DNA of 59,396 nt from Flavobacteriales bacterium (GCA_947497485.1 CANMHB010000018.1:1-59396), one strand, 5' to 3'. Counted from the stretch's first letter, positions 27,078 to 37,053 are shown. The notes: generated from the sequence alone by a model not told the origin. Numbers and translations: made by a program.

Positions 27078-29705
27078 CTACCCAAGCGTAGTCAACTTCT
27101 CTTCCAACAGCGCAATTTTCGCCAAAGCATCTGCTTCTTTTTTGCGTTCAACAGCTACTACTTGCTCCGGAGCTCCGGCAACAAATCGTTCGTTTTTCAA
27201 TTTTTCTTGCACGCTTTTCAAGAAACCTTTGGTGTAAGTCAATTCCTCGTTAATTTTTTCCTTTTCAGCCTCTACGTCAATGGTATCGCCAAACGGAATG
27301 AAATACTCGCTTCCATCAACGATAAATGAATTGGCGTTGTTCACCTTTTCACTAACATATTCCATCAATGAAAGATTTCCCATTTTCACAATCACAGAGT
27401 CGAACGCAGTGTCCACGTCTTTGTTTTTGCGAACAAACAATTCCAGTTTTACTTTATTGGCGATGTTGTTGTTCTTGCGAACGTTTCGAATGTTTGTAAT
27501 GACTTCTTCTGCAATCGTAAACTTCGACAATACCGAAGAATTAACCGTTTTCACTTCCGGCCATTTTGCAATGATGATATCATCTCCTTCAGCTCTATTT
27601 CTGAGTTGATGCCACAATTCTTCCGCTACGAAAGGCGTAAACGGATGCATCAATTTCAATAAATTCTCAAAGAAATCTTTCGTTGCTTCCAGCGTTTTTG
27701 AATCAATTGGTTGCTCGTATCCCGGTTTAATCATTTCCAAATACCACGAACAGAAATCATCCCAAACAAGCTTGTAAATTGCCATCAATGCTTCTGAAAT
27801 TCGGAATTTATCAAATAAATCATTGATTTCTGCCAATACCGTTTGGAACCTATTTTCAAACCACTCAATCGCCATTACGGAGGATTTTGGCTGCTCCAAT
27901 TCCCTAACCTCCCAAGCGGAAACCAAGCGATAGGCATTCCAAACTTTATTTGTGAAATTTCTTCCTTGCTCGCATTGCGAACTATCAAAAGGTAAATCGT
28001 TTCCTGCCGGAGATGAAATTAATATTCCAACACGAACACCGTCTGCACCATATTTTTCAATTAAATCAATCGGATCTGGAGAATTCCCCAGTGATTTTGA
28101 CATTTTACGACCGAGTTTATCACGCACAATTCCCGTATAATAAACATTTTTAAATGGCAAATCACCCAAGTATTCGTATCCTGCAATAATCATTCGTGCT
28201 ACCCAGAAAAACATAATTTCCGGTGCAGTAACTAAATCATTGGTTGGGTAATAGTATTTGATTTCTTCGTTACCTGGTCTTGTCAAACCATTGAAAACTG
28301 AAATCGGCCACAACCAACTTGAAAACCACGTATCCAAAACATCTTCATCTTGTTTTAAATCTGAAATGGAAATATCTTTACCGCTTTTTTCTTTAGCAAG
28401 TGATTGTGCTTCCTCGGCTGTTTTTGCAACTACGTAATCGTTTGCTCCTGGTCCAAAATACCACGCAGGAATGCGATGTCCCCACCACAATTGACGTGAA
28501 ATACACCAATCTTTGACATTTTCCATCCAATGACGGTAGGTGTTTTTGAACTTTTCCGGATGAAACTGAATGTTGCCATTCATCACATTGTCCAAGGCAG
28601 GCTGAGCCAATTCTTTCATGGAAACGAACCATTGCAAAGACAATTTAGGTTCAATCACGGCATTTGTGCGTTCAGAAAAACCAACTTTGTTGATGTGGTC
28701 TTCCGTCTTCACCAAATATCCTTTGTCGTGTAGTTCTTTTTCGATTTCCTTGCGAACGTCAAAACGATCTTTTCCTTCGTAATGCAATCCATGCGCATTC
28801 AGCGCTCCATTGTCATTGAACAAGTCAATGGTTGCTAAATTGAACTTTTTACCAAGCTCATAATCGTTGATGTCGTGTGCTGGAGTTACTTTCAAACAAC
28901 CTGTTCCGAATTCCATTTCAACGTATTCATCTGCAATAATTGGAACTTCTCTGTTCGTAAGCGGAACAATTGCCGATTTTCCATGTAAATGTTTGTAACG
29001 AACATCGTTTGGATTCACACAAATTGCTGTATCTCCCAAAATTGTCTCAGGACGAGTAGTCGCAATGGTCAACCATTCATCGTCGGTTCCGGCAACTTTA
29101 TAACGAACATAAAAAAGTCTTGAATTTACTTCTTTGTACAAAACTTCTTCGTCTGAAACGGCAGTTAGCGCTTCCGGATCCCAATTCACCATCCGAACCC
29201 CACGGTACACTTTTCCTTTTTTGAAAAGGTCTACAAAAACATCAATTACAGAATCAGAATATTCCGCATCCATTGTAAAGTGTGTTCTCTCCCAATCGCA
29301 AGAAGCACCCAATTTTTTCAATTGTTCAAGTATAATTCCTCCGTGTTTGTCTTTCCACTCAAAAGCGTGTTTTAGGAATTCATCACGTGTCAAGTCAGAT
29401 TTTTTAATTCCTTCTTGGCGCAATTTCTGAACAACTTTCGCTTCTGTAGCAATGGAGGCGTGGTCAGTTCCAGGAACCCAACAAGCGTTTTTACCAAGCA
29501 TGCGAGCACGACGAATCAAAACATCTTGAATCGTGTTATTCAACATGTGTCCCATGTGCAAAACCCCTGTGACATTTGGCGGTGGAATGACGATGGTGTA
29601 TGGCTCACGTTCATCCGGCGTTGAATGAAAATAATTTTTATTCAACCAATGTTGATACCATCGTTCTTCTGCTTTTCCGGGTTCGTATGTTTTAGGAATT
29701 TCCAT
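27078..29705 (-). CDS. valS: Valine--tRNA ligase
   Basis: This enzyme charges tRNA-Val with valine and edits misactivated threonine. The 875 residues include the HIGH-type motif [14 protein letters not shown] (~41-54), the CP1 editing domain with [12 protein letters not shown], and the KMSKS loop [14 protein letters not shown] (~529). They continue with an anticodon-binding domain and a C-terminal coiled coil ([20 protein letters not shown]). The length is normal. It is a single long gene with a good -7 box upstream and an ABA4-like gene following it. Confidence 0.98.
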   Translation of the reverse strand: MEIPKTYEPGKAEERWYQHWLNKNYFHSTPDEREPYTIVIPPPNVTGVLHMGHMLNNTIQDVLIRRARMLGKNACWVPGTDHASIATEAKVVQKLRQEGIKKSDLTRDEFLKHAFEWKDKHGGIILEQLKKLGASCDWERTHFTMDAEYSDSVIDVFVDLFKKGKVYRGVRMVNWDPEALTAVSDEEVLYKEVNSRLFYVRYKVAGTDDEWLTIATTRPETILGDTAICVNPNDVRYKHLHGKSAIVPLTNREVPIIADEYVEMEFGTGCLKVTPAHDINDYELGKKFNLATIDLFNDNGALNAHGLHYEGKDRFDVRKEIEKELHDKGYLVKTEDHINKVGFSERTNAVIEPKLSLQWFVSMKELAQPALDNVMNGNIQFHPEKFKNTYRHWMENVKDWCISRQLWWGHRIPAWYFGPGANDYVVAKTAEEAQSLAKEKSGKDISISDLKQDEDVLDTWFSSWLWPISVFNGLTRPGNEEIKYYYPTNDLVTAPEIMFFWVARMIIAGYEYLGDLPFKNVYYTGIVRDKLGRKMSKSLGNSPDPIDLIEKYGADGVRVGILISSPAGNDLPFDSSQCEQGRNFTNKVWNAYRLVSAWEVRELEQPKSSVMAIEWFENRFQTVLAEINDLFDKFRISEALMAIYKLVWDDFCSWYLEMIKPGYEQPIDSKTLEATKDFFENLLKLMHPFTPFVAEELWHQLRNRAEGDDIIIAKWPEVKTVNSSVLSKFTIAEEVITNIRNVRKNNNIANKVKLELFVRKNKDVDTAFDSVIVKMGNLSLMEYVSEKVNNANSFIVDGSEYFIPFGDTIDVEAEKEKINEELTYTKGFLKSVQEKLKNERFVAGAPEQVVAVERKKEADALAKIALLEEKLTTLG

Positions 29706-29722
29706 GCTGTAATTTTGGTTTG

Positions 29723-29730
29723 CAAAGATA
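29723..29730 (-). promoter_or_regulatory. -7 box of valS
   Basis: The minus strand reads TATCTTTG, a full TAnnTTTG match, 17 bases before the valS ATG. Confidence 0.5.
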
Positions 29731-29763
29731 GAAATTTGAATTGGAACCTTTTTTTAAAATTCC

Positions 29764-29795
29764 TAAAAAGAAAAAAGCGCCACTTCGGACGCTTT
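29764..29795 (-). terminator. Terminator of the DUF1573 gene
   Basis: On the minus strand AAAGCG-t-CC and GG-CGCTTT form a stem with one bulged base and a GAAGT loop, followed directly by a T-rich run. It begins 22 bases beyond the DUF1573 stop codon, before valS. Confidence 0.7.
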
Positions 29796-29817
29796 CTCAT
29801 AATATTACTTTGAAACT

Positions 29818-30231
29818 TTAGTTTTGAGCTGGAACTTCTTTTTGCGGTAAAACCGTTCCTCTGATAGTCAAAACAATCGGTTCAGAAACATCAGATGTTA
29901 CCGTAATTGTTTTTGTAAATGGTCCAACGCGCTTTGTATCGTAAGAAACACTGATTTTACTTTTCTTTCCTGGCTTTACAGCTTCCGTTGGTTTCTCCGC
30001 AGCAGTGCAACCACAACTTGTTTGAACTCCCTGAATCGTTGCAGGCTTTTTAGAATTGTTTTTGAATTCGAAAATAAATAAGTCTTTCGAGTCATAAGGA
30101 ATTGAATCTCTTACGATTTCAAGCGTTGTAAACTTTAAAGTTGGTTTAGCAGATTTCTTCGTTTTCTCTGCATTTTGACCGAAAACTGCTCCAGCAATAA
30201 TCAAGGTCAAGGATAGAATGGCATGTTTCAT
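29818..30231 (-). CDS. DUF1573 periplasmic protein
   Basis: The start at 30229-30231 (MKHAILSLTLIIAGAVFGQ) gives a clear signal peptide; a start 7 codons upstream adds nothing. The 137 residues contain one DUF1573 domain. It shows the characteristic FEFKNNSKKPATIQGVQTSC, then GCTAAEKPTEAV, KPGKKSKISVSYDTK and TKTITVTSDVSEPIVLTIRG. This is an Ig/ASPM-like beta sandwich with a Cys-Gly-Cys that probably lies near the surface. DUF1573 proteins are abundant in Bacteroidota and lack an assigned function. The gene follows the Nudix gene and has its own terminator. Confidence 0.9.
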   Translation of the reverse strand: MKHAILSLTLIIAGAVFGQNAEKTKKSAKPTLKFTTLEIVRDSIPYDSKDLFIFEFKNNSKKPATIQGVQTSCGCTAAEKPTEAVKPGKKSKISVSYDTKRVGPFTKTITVTSDVSEPIVLTIRGTVLPQKEVPAQN

Positions 30232-30295
30232 TTCTGATAAATTTATAAGCAATAGTAAAACTATTTTTTCAATGACAAATGAAATTAACAGAAAA

Positions 30296-30889
30296 TTAAG
30301 AGTTTTCGTAATAAGTTAGCACGTCGATGATGGATGAATAAGTCAAGTTTTTGATTTGCGAAAAATCCTTTAGTTCAAACCATTCAATTGCAGTTATTCC
30401 TTCTTCTAATTGTGGTTTTGTCTTTTTGTTTCCTGAATAATCAAGTAAAAACCAATGCGTCTTTTTCAAAACAGATTTATTTTTGAATTCATAGGTATGA
30501 AAGGTATCAAAGAGTTTTTTTCGAATTGAGAGTTTGCCTTTTAAACCACATTCTTCTTGAATTTCACGTATTGCGGTTATCTCTGGTGTTTCATTCGACT
30601 CCATTTTTCCTTTCGGGATATCCCAAAGTCCATTTCTTTTTATAAATAAATATTTATTTTCAGAAACTACAATTCCTCCTGCCGCTTCAATAAATTTGAA
30701 GTTTTCAAAAAAATTGAACATCCTCGATTTTGGATCATCACTAATCACCTGGCAATCTTTTGTAATTGTTTCATTCAGTTCAAAAAAATTGGAAGGATAA
30801 AAAAAATCAATCTTTTTAATGCCAATCAATTCTACATCTTTAAAATAAATTACCTTATTATCAATGAAAACTTTATATTTTTGTGCCAT
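30296..30889 (-). CDS. Nudix hydrolase
   Basis: This protein hydrolyses a nucleoside diphosphate linked to some other moiety; the substrate cannot be told. The Nudix box is visible around residues 94-116 as GKMESNETPEITAIREIQEE followed by CGL, matching GX5EX7REUXEEXGU. The N-terminal ~65 residues are a domain of their own (MAQKYKVFIDNKVIYFKDVE), as in a common Bacteroidota Nudix group. The start codon overlaps that of pyrE on the opposite strand by two bases, so each promoter must lie inside the other gene. Confidence 0.9.
   Translation of the reverse strand: MAQKYKVFIDNKVIYFKDVELIGIKKIDFFYPSNFFELNETITKDCQVISDDPKSRMFNFFENFKFIEAAGGIVVSENKYLFIKRNGLWDIPKGKMESNETPEITAIREIQEECGLKGKLSIRKKLFDTFHTYEFKNKSVLKKTHWFLLDYSGNKKTKPQLEEGITAIEWFELKDFSQIKNLTYSSIIDVLTYYENS
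30876..30883 (+). promoter_or_regulatory. -7 box of pyrE inside the Nudix coding region
   Basis: TATTTTTG matches TAnnTTTG and is followed by only four bases (TGCC) before the pyrE ATG. If used, transcription would begin at or next to the start codon. Confidence 0.55.
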
Positions 30890-31535
30890 GATTCAAAACA
30901 AAGATAGCGCTTTCAAAATTGCTGAAATCCTTTTACAAGTGAAGGCGGTAAAATTGCAACCAAATAATCCTTTTACATGGGCTTCTGGATGGAAGTCGCC
31001 AATTTACTGTGACAATCGGGTTACATTATCTTATCCGGCAGAGAGAACACATATTCGTCAAACTTTTGCTGAAATGATCGTTCAAAAATTTGGTAAACCG
31101 GATGTTATTGCAGGTGTTGCCACAGGAGGAATTCCGCAAGGAGTGCTAATCGCTCAAGAATTGGGTTTGCCTTTTATTTACGTTCGAAGCGCAGCGAAAG
31201 GACACGGAATGGGTAATTTAGTTGAGGGCGCATACGAAAAAGGCCAACGAGTGGTTGTAGTTGAAGATTTAATTTCTACAGGTGGAAGTAGCTTAAAGGC
31301 GGTTGAATCATTGAAAGAAGCTGGTTTGGATGTGAGAGGACTTGCTGCAATTTTCACGTATGGATTTAAAATTGCTCAAGATAGTTTCAAAAAAGCGGGT
31401 TGTCCGTTTATTACGCTTACAGATTATTCGATATTAATTGAACAAGCCCTTAAATCCAATTATATCAGCCAAAACGATCTTACGCATCTTCAAAACTGGA
31501 GAGATAATCCATCTGAATGGATGCAAACTGCTTAG
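30888..31535 (+). CDS. pyrE: Orotate phosphoribosyltransferase
   Basis: PyrE converts orotate and PRPP to orotidine 5'-phosphate in de novo pyrimidine synthesis. I use the ATG at 30888 (MIQNKDSAFKIAEILLQVKA), giving 215 residues; an upstream ATG would only add eight unlikely residues and lies before the -7 box. The PRPP-binding loop is VVVVEDLISTGGSSLKAVES (~residues 121-140), and WASGWKSPIYCDNR is the orotate-side motif. It is followed two bases later by a SRPBCC-like gene, likely in one transcript. Its start overlaps the Nudix start on the other strand. Confidence 0.97.
   Translation: MIQNKDSAFKIAEILLQVKAVKLQPNNPFTWASGWKSPIYCDNRVTLSYPAERTHIRQTFAEMIVQKFGKPDVIAGVATGGIPQGVLIAQELGLPFIYVRSAAKGHGMGNLVEGAYEKGQRVVVVEDLISTGGSSLKAVESLKEAGLDVRGLAAIFTYGFKIAQDSFKKAGCPFITLTDYSILIEQALKSNYISQNDLTHLQNWRDNPSEWMQTA
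30899..30906 (-). promoter_or_regulatory. -7 box of the Nudix gene inside pyrE
   Basis: The minus strand reads TATCTTTG, nine bases before the Nudix ATG. It lies within pyrE codons 4-7. It faces away from the pyrE box 15 bases away. Confidence 0.5.
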
Positions 31536-31537
31536 TA

Positions 31538-31936
31538 ATGGAATTAAAAAGTAATCAAGTTACAGTCAATGCTACGAAAGATACAATCATTTCCTTTCTT
31601 TCAAATGCTGAAAATTTATGGTTAATTCTACCACAAGATAAAATTTCGGATTTCAAGGCAACAGCCAACGATTGTTCATTCAAGGTTCAAGGAGGAATTA
31701 CGATTTCTTTGGTTCAAAACGGACATACGGCTGATAAGCTATTTTTGAAAGCAGGTGAGAAAACTCCATTTCCATTCAACCTAACTGTTCATTTAACTGA
31801 AAACGGATCCAAAACGGATGGCTACATTCAATTCGATGGGGAGGTAAATGCATTTTTAAAAATGATGGTTGAGAAACCATTAAGCGCACTTTTCAATTAC
31901 ATGTCAGAAAAACTGAAAAGTCACTTCGAGCAGTAG
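31538..31936 (+). CDS. SRPBCC/START-like protein
   Basis: The ATG at 31538 (MELKSNQVTVNATKDTIISF) follows the pyrE stop by two bases. The 132 residues have the alternating strand and helix pattern of the SRPBCC superfamily, with a last long helix FLKMMVEKPLSALFNYMSEK that would cover the ligand pocket. No catalytic residues are obvious. Proteins of this size next to pyrE are common in flavobacteria and remain uncharacterised. Its tail overlaps the tail of the convergent birA gene by 16 bases. Confidence 0.75.
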   Translation: MELKSNQVTVNATKDTIISFLSNAENLWLILPQDKISDFKATANDCSFKVQGGITISLVQNGHTADKLFLKAGEKTPFPFNLTVHLTENGSKTDGYIQFDGEVNAFLKMMVEKPLSALFNYMSEKLKSHFEQ

Positions 31937-32658
31937 CGAATTTCTTTAATTCCGTAGGTGCGTATTTCTTTTTCAACCTTTACGAGAAGGAACCCATTTT
32001 CATCAACTCCGATAATTTTTCCATCAAAAGTCCCCAATTGATCTTCGTATTGGCCTATTTTTCCTTTTTGAAAAAGAGTATTTTCGTATGCTGATTTTAA
32101 TATATCTGATTCGTTTTTAACAATTTGATCAAAAAGAACGTTCATTGAATCGCACAATTCCTGAAAGACAAGTTCCTTTGAATACTGATTATTTAATTCG
32201 TTGGAAATACTTGTTGCTTGGATTGAAGAAAAGTCCGTTTGATTTACATTTAACCCAATTCCAATGACACTTGAAGAAATGGAATCACCTGTAATTTGAT
32301 TTTCAATTAAAATTCCAGCAATTTTCTTTCCATAAACAAGCACATCATTTGGCCATTTAACCTCAGCGTGGATGTTAAATTTTCCTAATGTTTTGAGAAT
32401 ACTTAGACTAGTAGCCCAGGTCAATTCATGCTGTCGTTGCACTGACAGATTGTCGGGTTTAAAAATGAACGATAAAAGGAGATTTTTTCCATTCTCGGAT
32501 TGCCAAGTGTTTCCACGTTGTCCTCTGCCAAACGATTGTGCGTCTGCCAATATTGCCGTTCCATTTTGACAAAGTTGGTTAGAAAGCAACGTGGCAGCAA
32601 AATTGTTGGTAGAATCAACTGAAGATAAATGTATAATTTCTTTTCCAAAAACGTTCAT
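31921..32658 (-). CDS. birA: Biotin--[acetyl-CoA-carboxylase] ligase
   Basis: This enzyme attaches biotin to the carrier domain of acetyl-CoA carboxylase through biotinyl-AMP. I use the ATG at 32656-32658 (MNVFGKEIIHLSSVDSTNNF); a TTG seven codons upstream is possible but lies at the likely transcription start. The 245 residues show the catalytic loop SFGRGQRGNTWQSENGKNLL and KWPNDVLVYGKKIAGILIE. The N-terminal DNA-binding HTH of the E. coli protein is absent, so this is a monofunctional (class I) ligase with no repressor role. A short C-terminal domain is present. Confidence 0.93.
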   Translation of the reverse strand: MNVFGKEIIHLSSVDSTNNFAATLLSNQLCQNGTAILADAQSFGRGQRGNTWQSENGKNLLLSFIFKPDNLSVQRQHELTWATSLSILKTLGKFNIHAEVKWPNDVLVYGKKIAGILIENQITGDSISSSVIGIGLNVNQTDFSSIQATSISNELNNQYSKELVFQELCDSMNVLFDQIVKNESDILKSAYENTLFQKGKIGQYEDQLGTFDGKIIGVDENGFLLVKVEKEIRTYGIKEIRYCSK

Positions 32659-32689
32659 TTCCAACGAGGATTGTTTCAATTAGGAAGTC

Positions 32690-32697
32690 CAAAATTA
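32690..32697 (-). promoter_or_regulatory. -7 box of birA
   Basis: The minus strand reads TAATTTTG, 31 bases before the birA ATG at 32658. It lies 12 bases from the divergent rsfS box. Confidence 0.45.
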
Positions 32698-32709
32698 AAA
32701 TTTATCAAC

Positions 32710-32717
32710 TAGATTTG
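32710..32717 (+). promoter_or_regulatory. -7 box of rsfS
   Basis: TAGATTTG matches TAnnTTTG 18 bases before the rsfS ATG. It is arranged back to back with the birA box. Confidence 0.5.
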
Positions 32718-32735
32718 TGTTCCAAGGAAAATTAA

Positions 32736-33113
32736 ATGCGAAAAACAAAAAAAATTACTGAGTCAGAACTATTGTGTCAAACAATTGTTGAAGGCATGCA
32801 GGAAAACAAAGCCAAAGACATTGTGGTTTTAGACTTAAGGGATTTATCCAGTGCCGTTTGCGACTTTTTCGTAATATGCAGCGGAGAGTCAAGTACCCAA
32901 GTTGATGGTATCTGCAATTCCGTAACTCGATTTACACGCAAAACGTTGAAAGAAAAACCTTGGCACATCGAAGGAAAAAACAATAGTGAATGGATTTTGC
33001 TTGACTACATTGATGTTGTAGCTCATATTTTCTATAAAGATGCCCGTTCCTTCTATGAAATTGAAGAACTGTGGGCAGATGCAAAACGAACAGATATTCC
33101 CAATATACAATAA
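32736..33113 (+). CDS. rsfS: Ribosomal silencing factor RsfS
   Basis: RsfS (YbeB/Iojap) binds ribosomal protein L14 and blocks subunit joining when nutrients are short. The 125 residues contain the family core: AKDIVVLDLRDLSSAVCDFF, then VICSGESSTQVDGICNSV, then PWHIEGKNNSEWILLDYIDV and VVAHIFYKDARSFYEIEELW. Length is normal. The stop is five bases before the ftsH ATG, so rsfS and ftsH are very probably one transcription unit, as in other flavobacteria. Confidence 0.95.
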   Translation: MRKTKKITESELLCQTIVEGMQENKAKDIVVLDLRDLSSAVCDFFVICSGESSTQVDGICNSVTRFTRKTLKEKPWHIEGKNNSEWILLDYIDVVAHIFYKDARSFYEIEELWADAKRTDIPNIQ

Positions 33114-33118
33114 AGAAC

Positions 33119-35182
33119 ATGTCAGAAAACAAACGAAAAAACCCCTTTTCAATTTATTGGATTTACGCGATTTTAGGTGTAGCCTTAATTGCTGCTGAAA
33201 TATATTGGAATTCTGGTTCCCGCGCCGTTATCAACAAGAAATCAACCTTGATGGAGCTTATTGACCAAAAAGGCGTTAAAAATGTTAAGATTGTCAACCA
33301 ATCCTATTGTGAATTCGAACTAACTGCAAAAGGCGTTCAAATTGTGAATGAAGCCAAATCTGGTGAATTGAACGAAATGAAAAAAGTCATCAATCGAGGC
33401 ACGAATAAAGGAAAACCAATTGTTTTTGAACTAGAAAATATTGGAAGCAATGCTAATTTCGAAAAGTCGCTAGAAGACCATGGATACGAGAATTATGAGA
33501 ATGTTACAGAGGTAAATTACTTAATTAATATTCTGAATTACATCTTACCTTTCGCTTTGATAATCATTATTTGGATTTTCGTCATGCGACGTATGTCCGG
33601 CGGTGGTGGCGGTGGCGGAGGCCAAATTTTCAGTATCGGTAAGTCAAAAGCACAAGTTTACGAAAAAGGAAAAACTACGAATGTTACGTTCAAGGATGTT
33701 GCTGGTTTACAAGGAGCTAAGGAAGAAATTGTTGAAATCGTAGAGTTCCTTAAGAATCCGAAAAAATATACTGAACTTGGAGCGAAAATACCAAAAGGTG
33801 CGCTTCTTGTTGGTCCTCCGGGAACAGGAAAAACACTCCTCGCAAAAGCAGTAGCGGGTGAAGCAAAAGTTCCTTTTTTCTCTTTATCTGGTTCTGATTT
33901 CGTGGAAATGTTTGTTGGAGTTGGAGCGTCTCGCGTTCGTGATTTGTTCCGTCAGGCGAAAGAAAAAGCTCCTTCGATTATATTCATTGACGAAATAGAT
34001 GCCATCGGTCGTGCAAGAGGAAAAAACAACGGTTTTAATTCCAACGATGAACGTGAAAATACATTGAATCAATTGTTGACTGAAATGGATGGATTCGGGA
34101 CAAATTCAGGTGTTATTATCCTTGCTGCGACCAACCGTGCGGATGTGTTGGATAGCGCTTTGATGCGCGCAGGGCGATTCGATCGTCAGATTTATGTCGA
34201 TATGCCCGATATCAATGAGCGAAAAGAAATATTTCAAGTGCACTTGAAACCACTGAAATTGGACAAAAATATTGACATTGATTTCCTAGCAAAGCAAACT
34301 CCTGGTTTCTCGGGTGCTGATATAGCTAATCTTTGTAATGAAGCAGCCCTTATTGCAGCAAGAAAAGATAAAAAACAAGTAGAAAAACAAGATTTCCTTG
34401 ATGCTGTTGATCGAATTGTAGGTGGACTTGAGAAAAAGAATAAAATAATCACCAAAGACGAGAAAAAAGCAATTGCATTCCATGAAGCAGGTCACGCGAC
34501 AATTTCTTGGTTGTTGCAGTATGCCCATCCATTGGTTAAAGTTACCATCGTTCCGAGAGGACAATCCCTTGGTGCTGCTTGGTATTTGCCAGAAGAAAGA
34601 AGCATAACAACAACCGAACAGATTTTAGATCAAATGTGTTCTGCTTTAGGTGGTCGCGCTGCGGAAGAAATAACTTTTGGCAAAATTAGCACAGGAGCTT
34701 TAAGTGATTTGGAGAAAGTAACCAAGCAGGCATATGCAATGGTTTCTATTTATGGGTTGAACAAACGCGTTGGTAACATTTCATTCTATGATTCACAAGG
34801 TAGAGACATGTTCACGAAACCATATTCTGACGAGACTGCTCGAGTTATCGATGAAGAAGTTAGCAAATTGATCGAATCTCAATACCAACGAGCAATTCAA
34901 ATATTAACAGAAAATAAAGATAAACTGACTGCATTAGCGAATAAACTTCTTACTAGTGAAGTAATCTTCAAGGAGGATTTGGAAGAAATTTTTGGAAAAC
35001 GCCCTTGGGATGTTAGTGAAATTTCCCATCCTTCTGAACCAGAAGCAAGTGAAGAGATTTCTGAATCGTCAGATACAACAAATATTGATACCCAACAGGA
35101 AAACAATACTGAAGTATCAGAACAGGAAACGTCTGAAAATAAGGGAGCAGAAAATACAAGCGAAGAAACAAAAGAAGACTAA
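33119..35182 (+). CDS. ftsH: ATP-dependent zinc metalloprotease FtsH
   Basis: FtsH is a membrane-anchored hexameric AAA protease that degrades misassembled membrane proteins and some regulators. I start at 33119 ([20 protein letters not shown]), since the frame upstream overlaps rsfS. The 687 residues show a first membrane segment (~12-28), a periplasmic domain, a second segment (~137-157), a Gly-rich linker, Walker [15 protein letters not shown] (~230), Walker [15 protein letters not shown], the second region of homology, and the zinc site HEAGH (~455). The last ~50 residues form a highly acidic, Ser/Thr-rich tail ([16 protein letters not shown]) of unknown use. Confidence 0.98.
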   Translation: MSENKRKNPFSIYWIYAILGVALIAAEIYWNSGSRAVINKKSTLMELIDQKGVKNVKIVNQSYCEFELTAKGVQIVNEAKSGELNEMKKVINRGTNKGKPIVFELENIGSNANFEKSLEDHGYENYENVTEVNYLINILNYILPFALIIIIWIFVMRRMSGGGGGGGGQIFSIGKSKAQVYEKGKTTNVTFKDVAGLQGAKEEIVEIVEFLKNPKKYTELGAKIPKGALLVGPPGTGKTLLAKAVAGEAKVPFFSLSGSDFVEMFVGVGASRVRDLFRQAKEKAPSIIFIDEIDAIGRARGKNNGFNSNDERENTLNQLLTEMDGFGTNSGVIILAATNRADVLDSALMRAGRFDRQIYVDMPDINERKEIFQVHLKPLKLDKNIDIDFLAKQTPGFSGADIANLCNEAALIAARKDKKQVEKQDFLDAVDRIVGGLEKKNKIITKDEKKAIAFHEAGHATISWLLQYAHPLVKVTIVPRGQSLGAAWYLPEERSITTTEQILDQMCSALGGRAAEEITFGKISTGALSDLEKVTKQAYAMVSIYGLNKRVGNISFYDSQGRDMFTKPYSDETARVIDEEVSKLIESQYQRAIQILTENKDKLTALANKLLTSEVIFKEDLEEIFGKRPWDVSEISHPSEPEASEEISESSDTTNIDTQQENNTEVSEQETSENKGAENTSEETKED

Positions 35183-35263
35183 GTCTGATTGAATTAAGTT
35201 TGCCTCGAACTAACGAATTATATGTAACTTCGAAGCCTGAAATCAGTATAAGCAAATTGATTA

Positions 35264-36094
35264 ATGGCACTAGGTAACCTAGCAACAAGAAGTATAACCG
35301 GAGTAATCTTTGGAATCGTAGTAATTGGGTCAATCCTCTGGAATCCGTATGTTCATGCTTTGGTTTTCTCAATATTTATGGTCTTGGGGCTGCTCGAATT
35401 TTATCGGTTGTTTAAAAATCATCAAATTGTAAGTGTCAGCAAAGAAATTGGACTTTTCATTGGCATTTTCATTTTCTTACTTCTCGTTGGAGTAAGCATG
35501 AAATTACTCCCAATCATCTCCATATCGGTTATCTTCCCCTTGTTTTTCACCCTAATTCTGAACGAACTCTGGAAGAAAAAAGAACACCCAATAATTAATA
35601 TTTCCGTCTTGGTTTTTGGTGTGATTTATATTGTACTTCCTTTTTATTTGACAATTGACCTCAATTTAAGGAGCACAACATATCTACCAACGGTTGTAGG
35701 AATGTATTTCTTAATATGGACCAATGACTCTTTTGCATATTTCAGTGGTAGATTATTTGGGAAACGCAAATTATTTGAGCGAATTTCACCCAAAAAAACA
35801 TGGGAAGGAACAATTGGCGGCGTTATTTTCACTTTGATCGTTGGCTACATCATAGGTGCTTTTATAAATCGAGGCGAGGAACTTTTTTGGATTGTTTCAG
35901 CCGTAATTATTGCTCCATGTGCTATTTATGGTGATTTATTGGAGTCTCTTTTTAAACGAAGCCTAAATATTAAAGATTCCGGAAACATTTTACCAGGACA
36001 TGGAGGAATACTAGATCGTTTTGATGCGGTATTATTTACAATACCATTTTTTTACTGTTGGACAATCATTTACACTTATTGGGAAAAATTTTAA
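35264..36094 (+). CDS. cdsA: Phosphatidate cytidylyltransferase
   Basis: CdsA makes CDP-diacylglycerol from phosphatidate and CTP, the branch point of bacterial phospholipid synthesis. The 276 residues form about eight membrane segments. The family signature near the C-terminus is visible as SLFKRSLNIKDSGNILPGHG followed by GILDRFDAVLFT, with the invariant Asp residues. It precedes the phosphatidylserine decarboxylase gene by one base, so the two phospholipid genes are translated from one message. It begins 81 bases after ftsH. Confidence 0.96.
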   Translation: MALGNLATRSITGVIFGIVVIGSILWNPYVHALVFSIFMVLGLLEFYRLFKNHQIVSVSKEIGLFIGIFIFLLLVGVSMKLLPIISISVIFPLFFTLILNELWKKKEHPIINISVLVFGVIYIVLPFYLTIDLNLRSTTYLPTVVGMYFLIWTNDSFAYFSGRLFGKRKLFERISPKKTWEGTIGGVIFTLIVGYIIGAFINRGEELFWIVSAVIIAPCAIYGDLLESLFKRSLNIKDSGNILPGHGGILDRFDAVLFTIPFFYCWTIIYTYWEKF

Positions 36095-36095
36095 T

Positions 36096-36758
36096 ATGAA
36101 ATTACATCGAGAAGGTTATGGAATTATGGCCGGCACACTGGTTGCTGTTCTGGGGTTATCTGCATTGAATTATTGGCTTTTAGGAAAATGTGACTATAAG
36201 ATCTTGTTTTGGTTGATTGAGCTTGTTCTTATCGTGTTTTTAATTCTTGTTGTCCAATTTTTTAGGGTTCCCAAAAGAAATTGTCCTTATGGAGAAAATG
36301 ACATTGTTTGTCCTGCAGACGGAAAAGTGGTGGTCGTTGAAGAAGTAATGGAAACGGAGTATTTCAATGAAAAACGTATTCAAATTTCAATTTTCATGTC
36401 GCCATTAAATGTACATGCGAATTTCTTTCCGATAAGCGGTATAACAAAATATGTAAAATACCATCCTGGACTTTTTCTCGTTGCTTGGCATCCAAAAAGT
36501 AGTACGGATAACGAACGGTCAACGATTGTAGTCGAACATAAGGGTGGTAAGGAAATTTTATTTCGACAAATTGCAGGTGCCGTTGCACGTCGAATTTGTT
36601 ATTACGCTTCAGAGGGAAGTGAAGCAAAACAAGGAGAAGAATTTGGTTTTATAAAATTTGGCTCACGAATTGATGTGTTTTTACCATTGGATTCCAAAAT
36701 AGATGTTAAAATTGGTGATATTGTTCAAGCCAAGTTAACGCGATTAGCAGAATTCTAA
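36096..36758 (+). CDS. psd: Phosphatidylserine decarboxylase (short type)
   Basis: Psd converts phosphatidylserine to phosphatidylethanolamine with a pyruvoyl cofactor made by self-cleavage. The ATG at 36096 (MKLHREGYGIMAGTLVAVLG) follows the cdsA stop by one base. The 220 residues have two N-terminal membrane segments, the core CPADGKVVVVEEV and ISIFMSPLNVHANFFPISG, and the cleavage site FIKFGSRIDVFLP, in which the Ser of Gly-Ser becomes the pyruvoyl group. The length matches the short (PSD-A) group and not the longer E. coli enzyme. Confidence 0.94.
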   Translation: MKLHREGYGIMAGTLVAVLGLSALNYWLLGKCDYKILFWLIELVLIVFLILVVQFFRVPKRNCPYGENDIVCPADGKVVVVEEVMETEYFNEKRIQISIFMSPLNVHANFFPISGITKYVKYHPGLFLVAWHPKSSTDNERSTIVVEHKGGKEILFRQIAGAVARRICYYASEGSEAKQGEEFGFIKFGSRIDVFLPLDSKIDVKIGDIVQAKLTRLAEF

Positions 36759-36791
36759 ATTATTTTATAACTTTACTAAAAACTAATCATT

Positions 36792-36989
36792 ATGAAAAAA
36801 TTATTTTTAGCATTAGCGTTGACTACTTTCGTTGGTTCATTGGCTACTTCTTCATTTGCAGCTGTTACAGGTGTTAAAATCGAGAAAAAAGATGATGATA
36901 AAAGAAAGAAGAAAAAGAAAAAAAGTGGGTGTTGCTCAACTAGGCAAGAACAAGGTAAATCTTGTTGTTCTAAGAAAGCAGCAAACTAA
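36792..36989 (+). CDS. Small secreted Lys/Cys-rich protein
   Basis: This 65-residue product has a signal peptide ending SFAA. A short mature chain with a polylysine run (KRKKKKKKSG) and two Cys pairs (GCCSTR and SCCSKK) follows. I recall similar small proteins in flavobacteria, with no known role; metal binding or a basic surface function is speculation. It follows psd closely (33 bases) and has a strong terminator after it. A TAACTTTA sequence 20 bases upstream is one mismatch from a -7 box, so it may also be expressed on its own. Confidence 0.6.
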   Translation: MKKLFLALALTTFVGSLATSSFAAVTGVKIEKKDDDKRKKKKKKSGCCSTRQEQGKSCCSKKAAN

Positions 36990-37001
36990 TTAAAACGAAA
37001 C

Positions 37002-37036
37002 AAAAAACGTCGGATTTTTCAATCCGACGTTTTTTT
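37002..37036. terminator. Bidirectional terminator
   Basis: AAAAAACGTCGGATT and AATCCGACGTTTTTT form a perfect 15-bp stem with a TTTC loop. A/T runs on both sides serve the plus-strand small-protein gene and the minus-strand acyl-CoA ligase gene. Confidence 0.92.
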
Positions 37037-37053
37037 ATGCCTAAAATTTCCGT

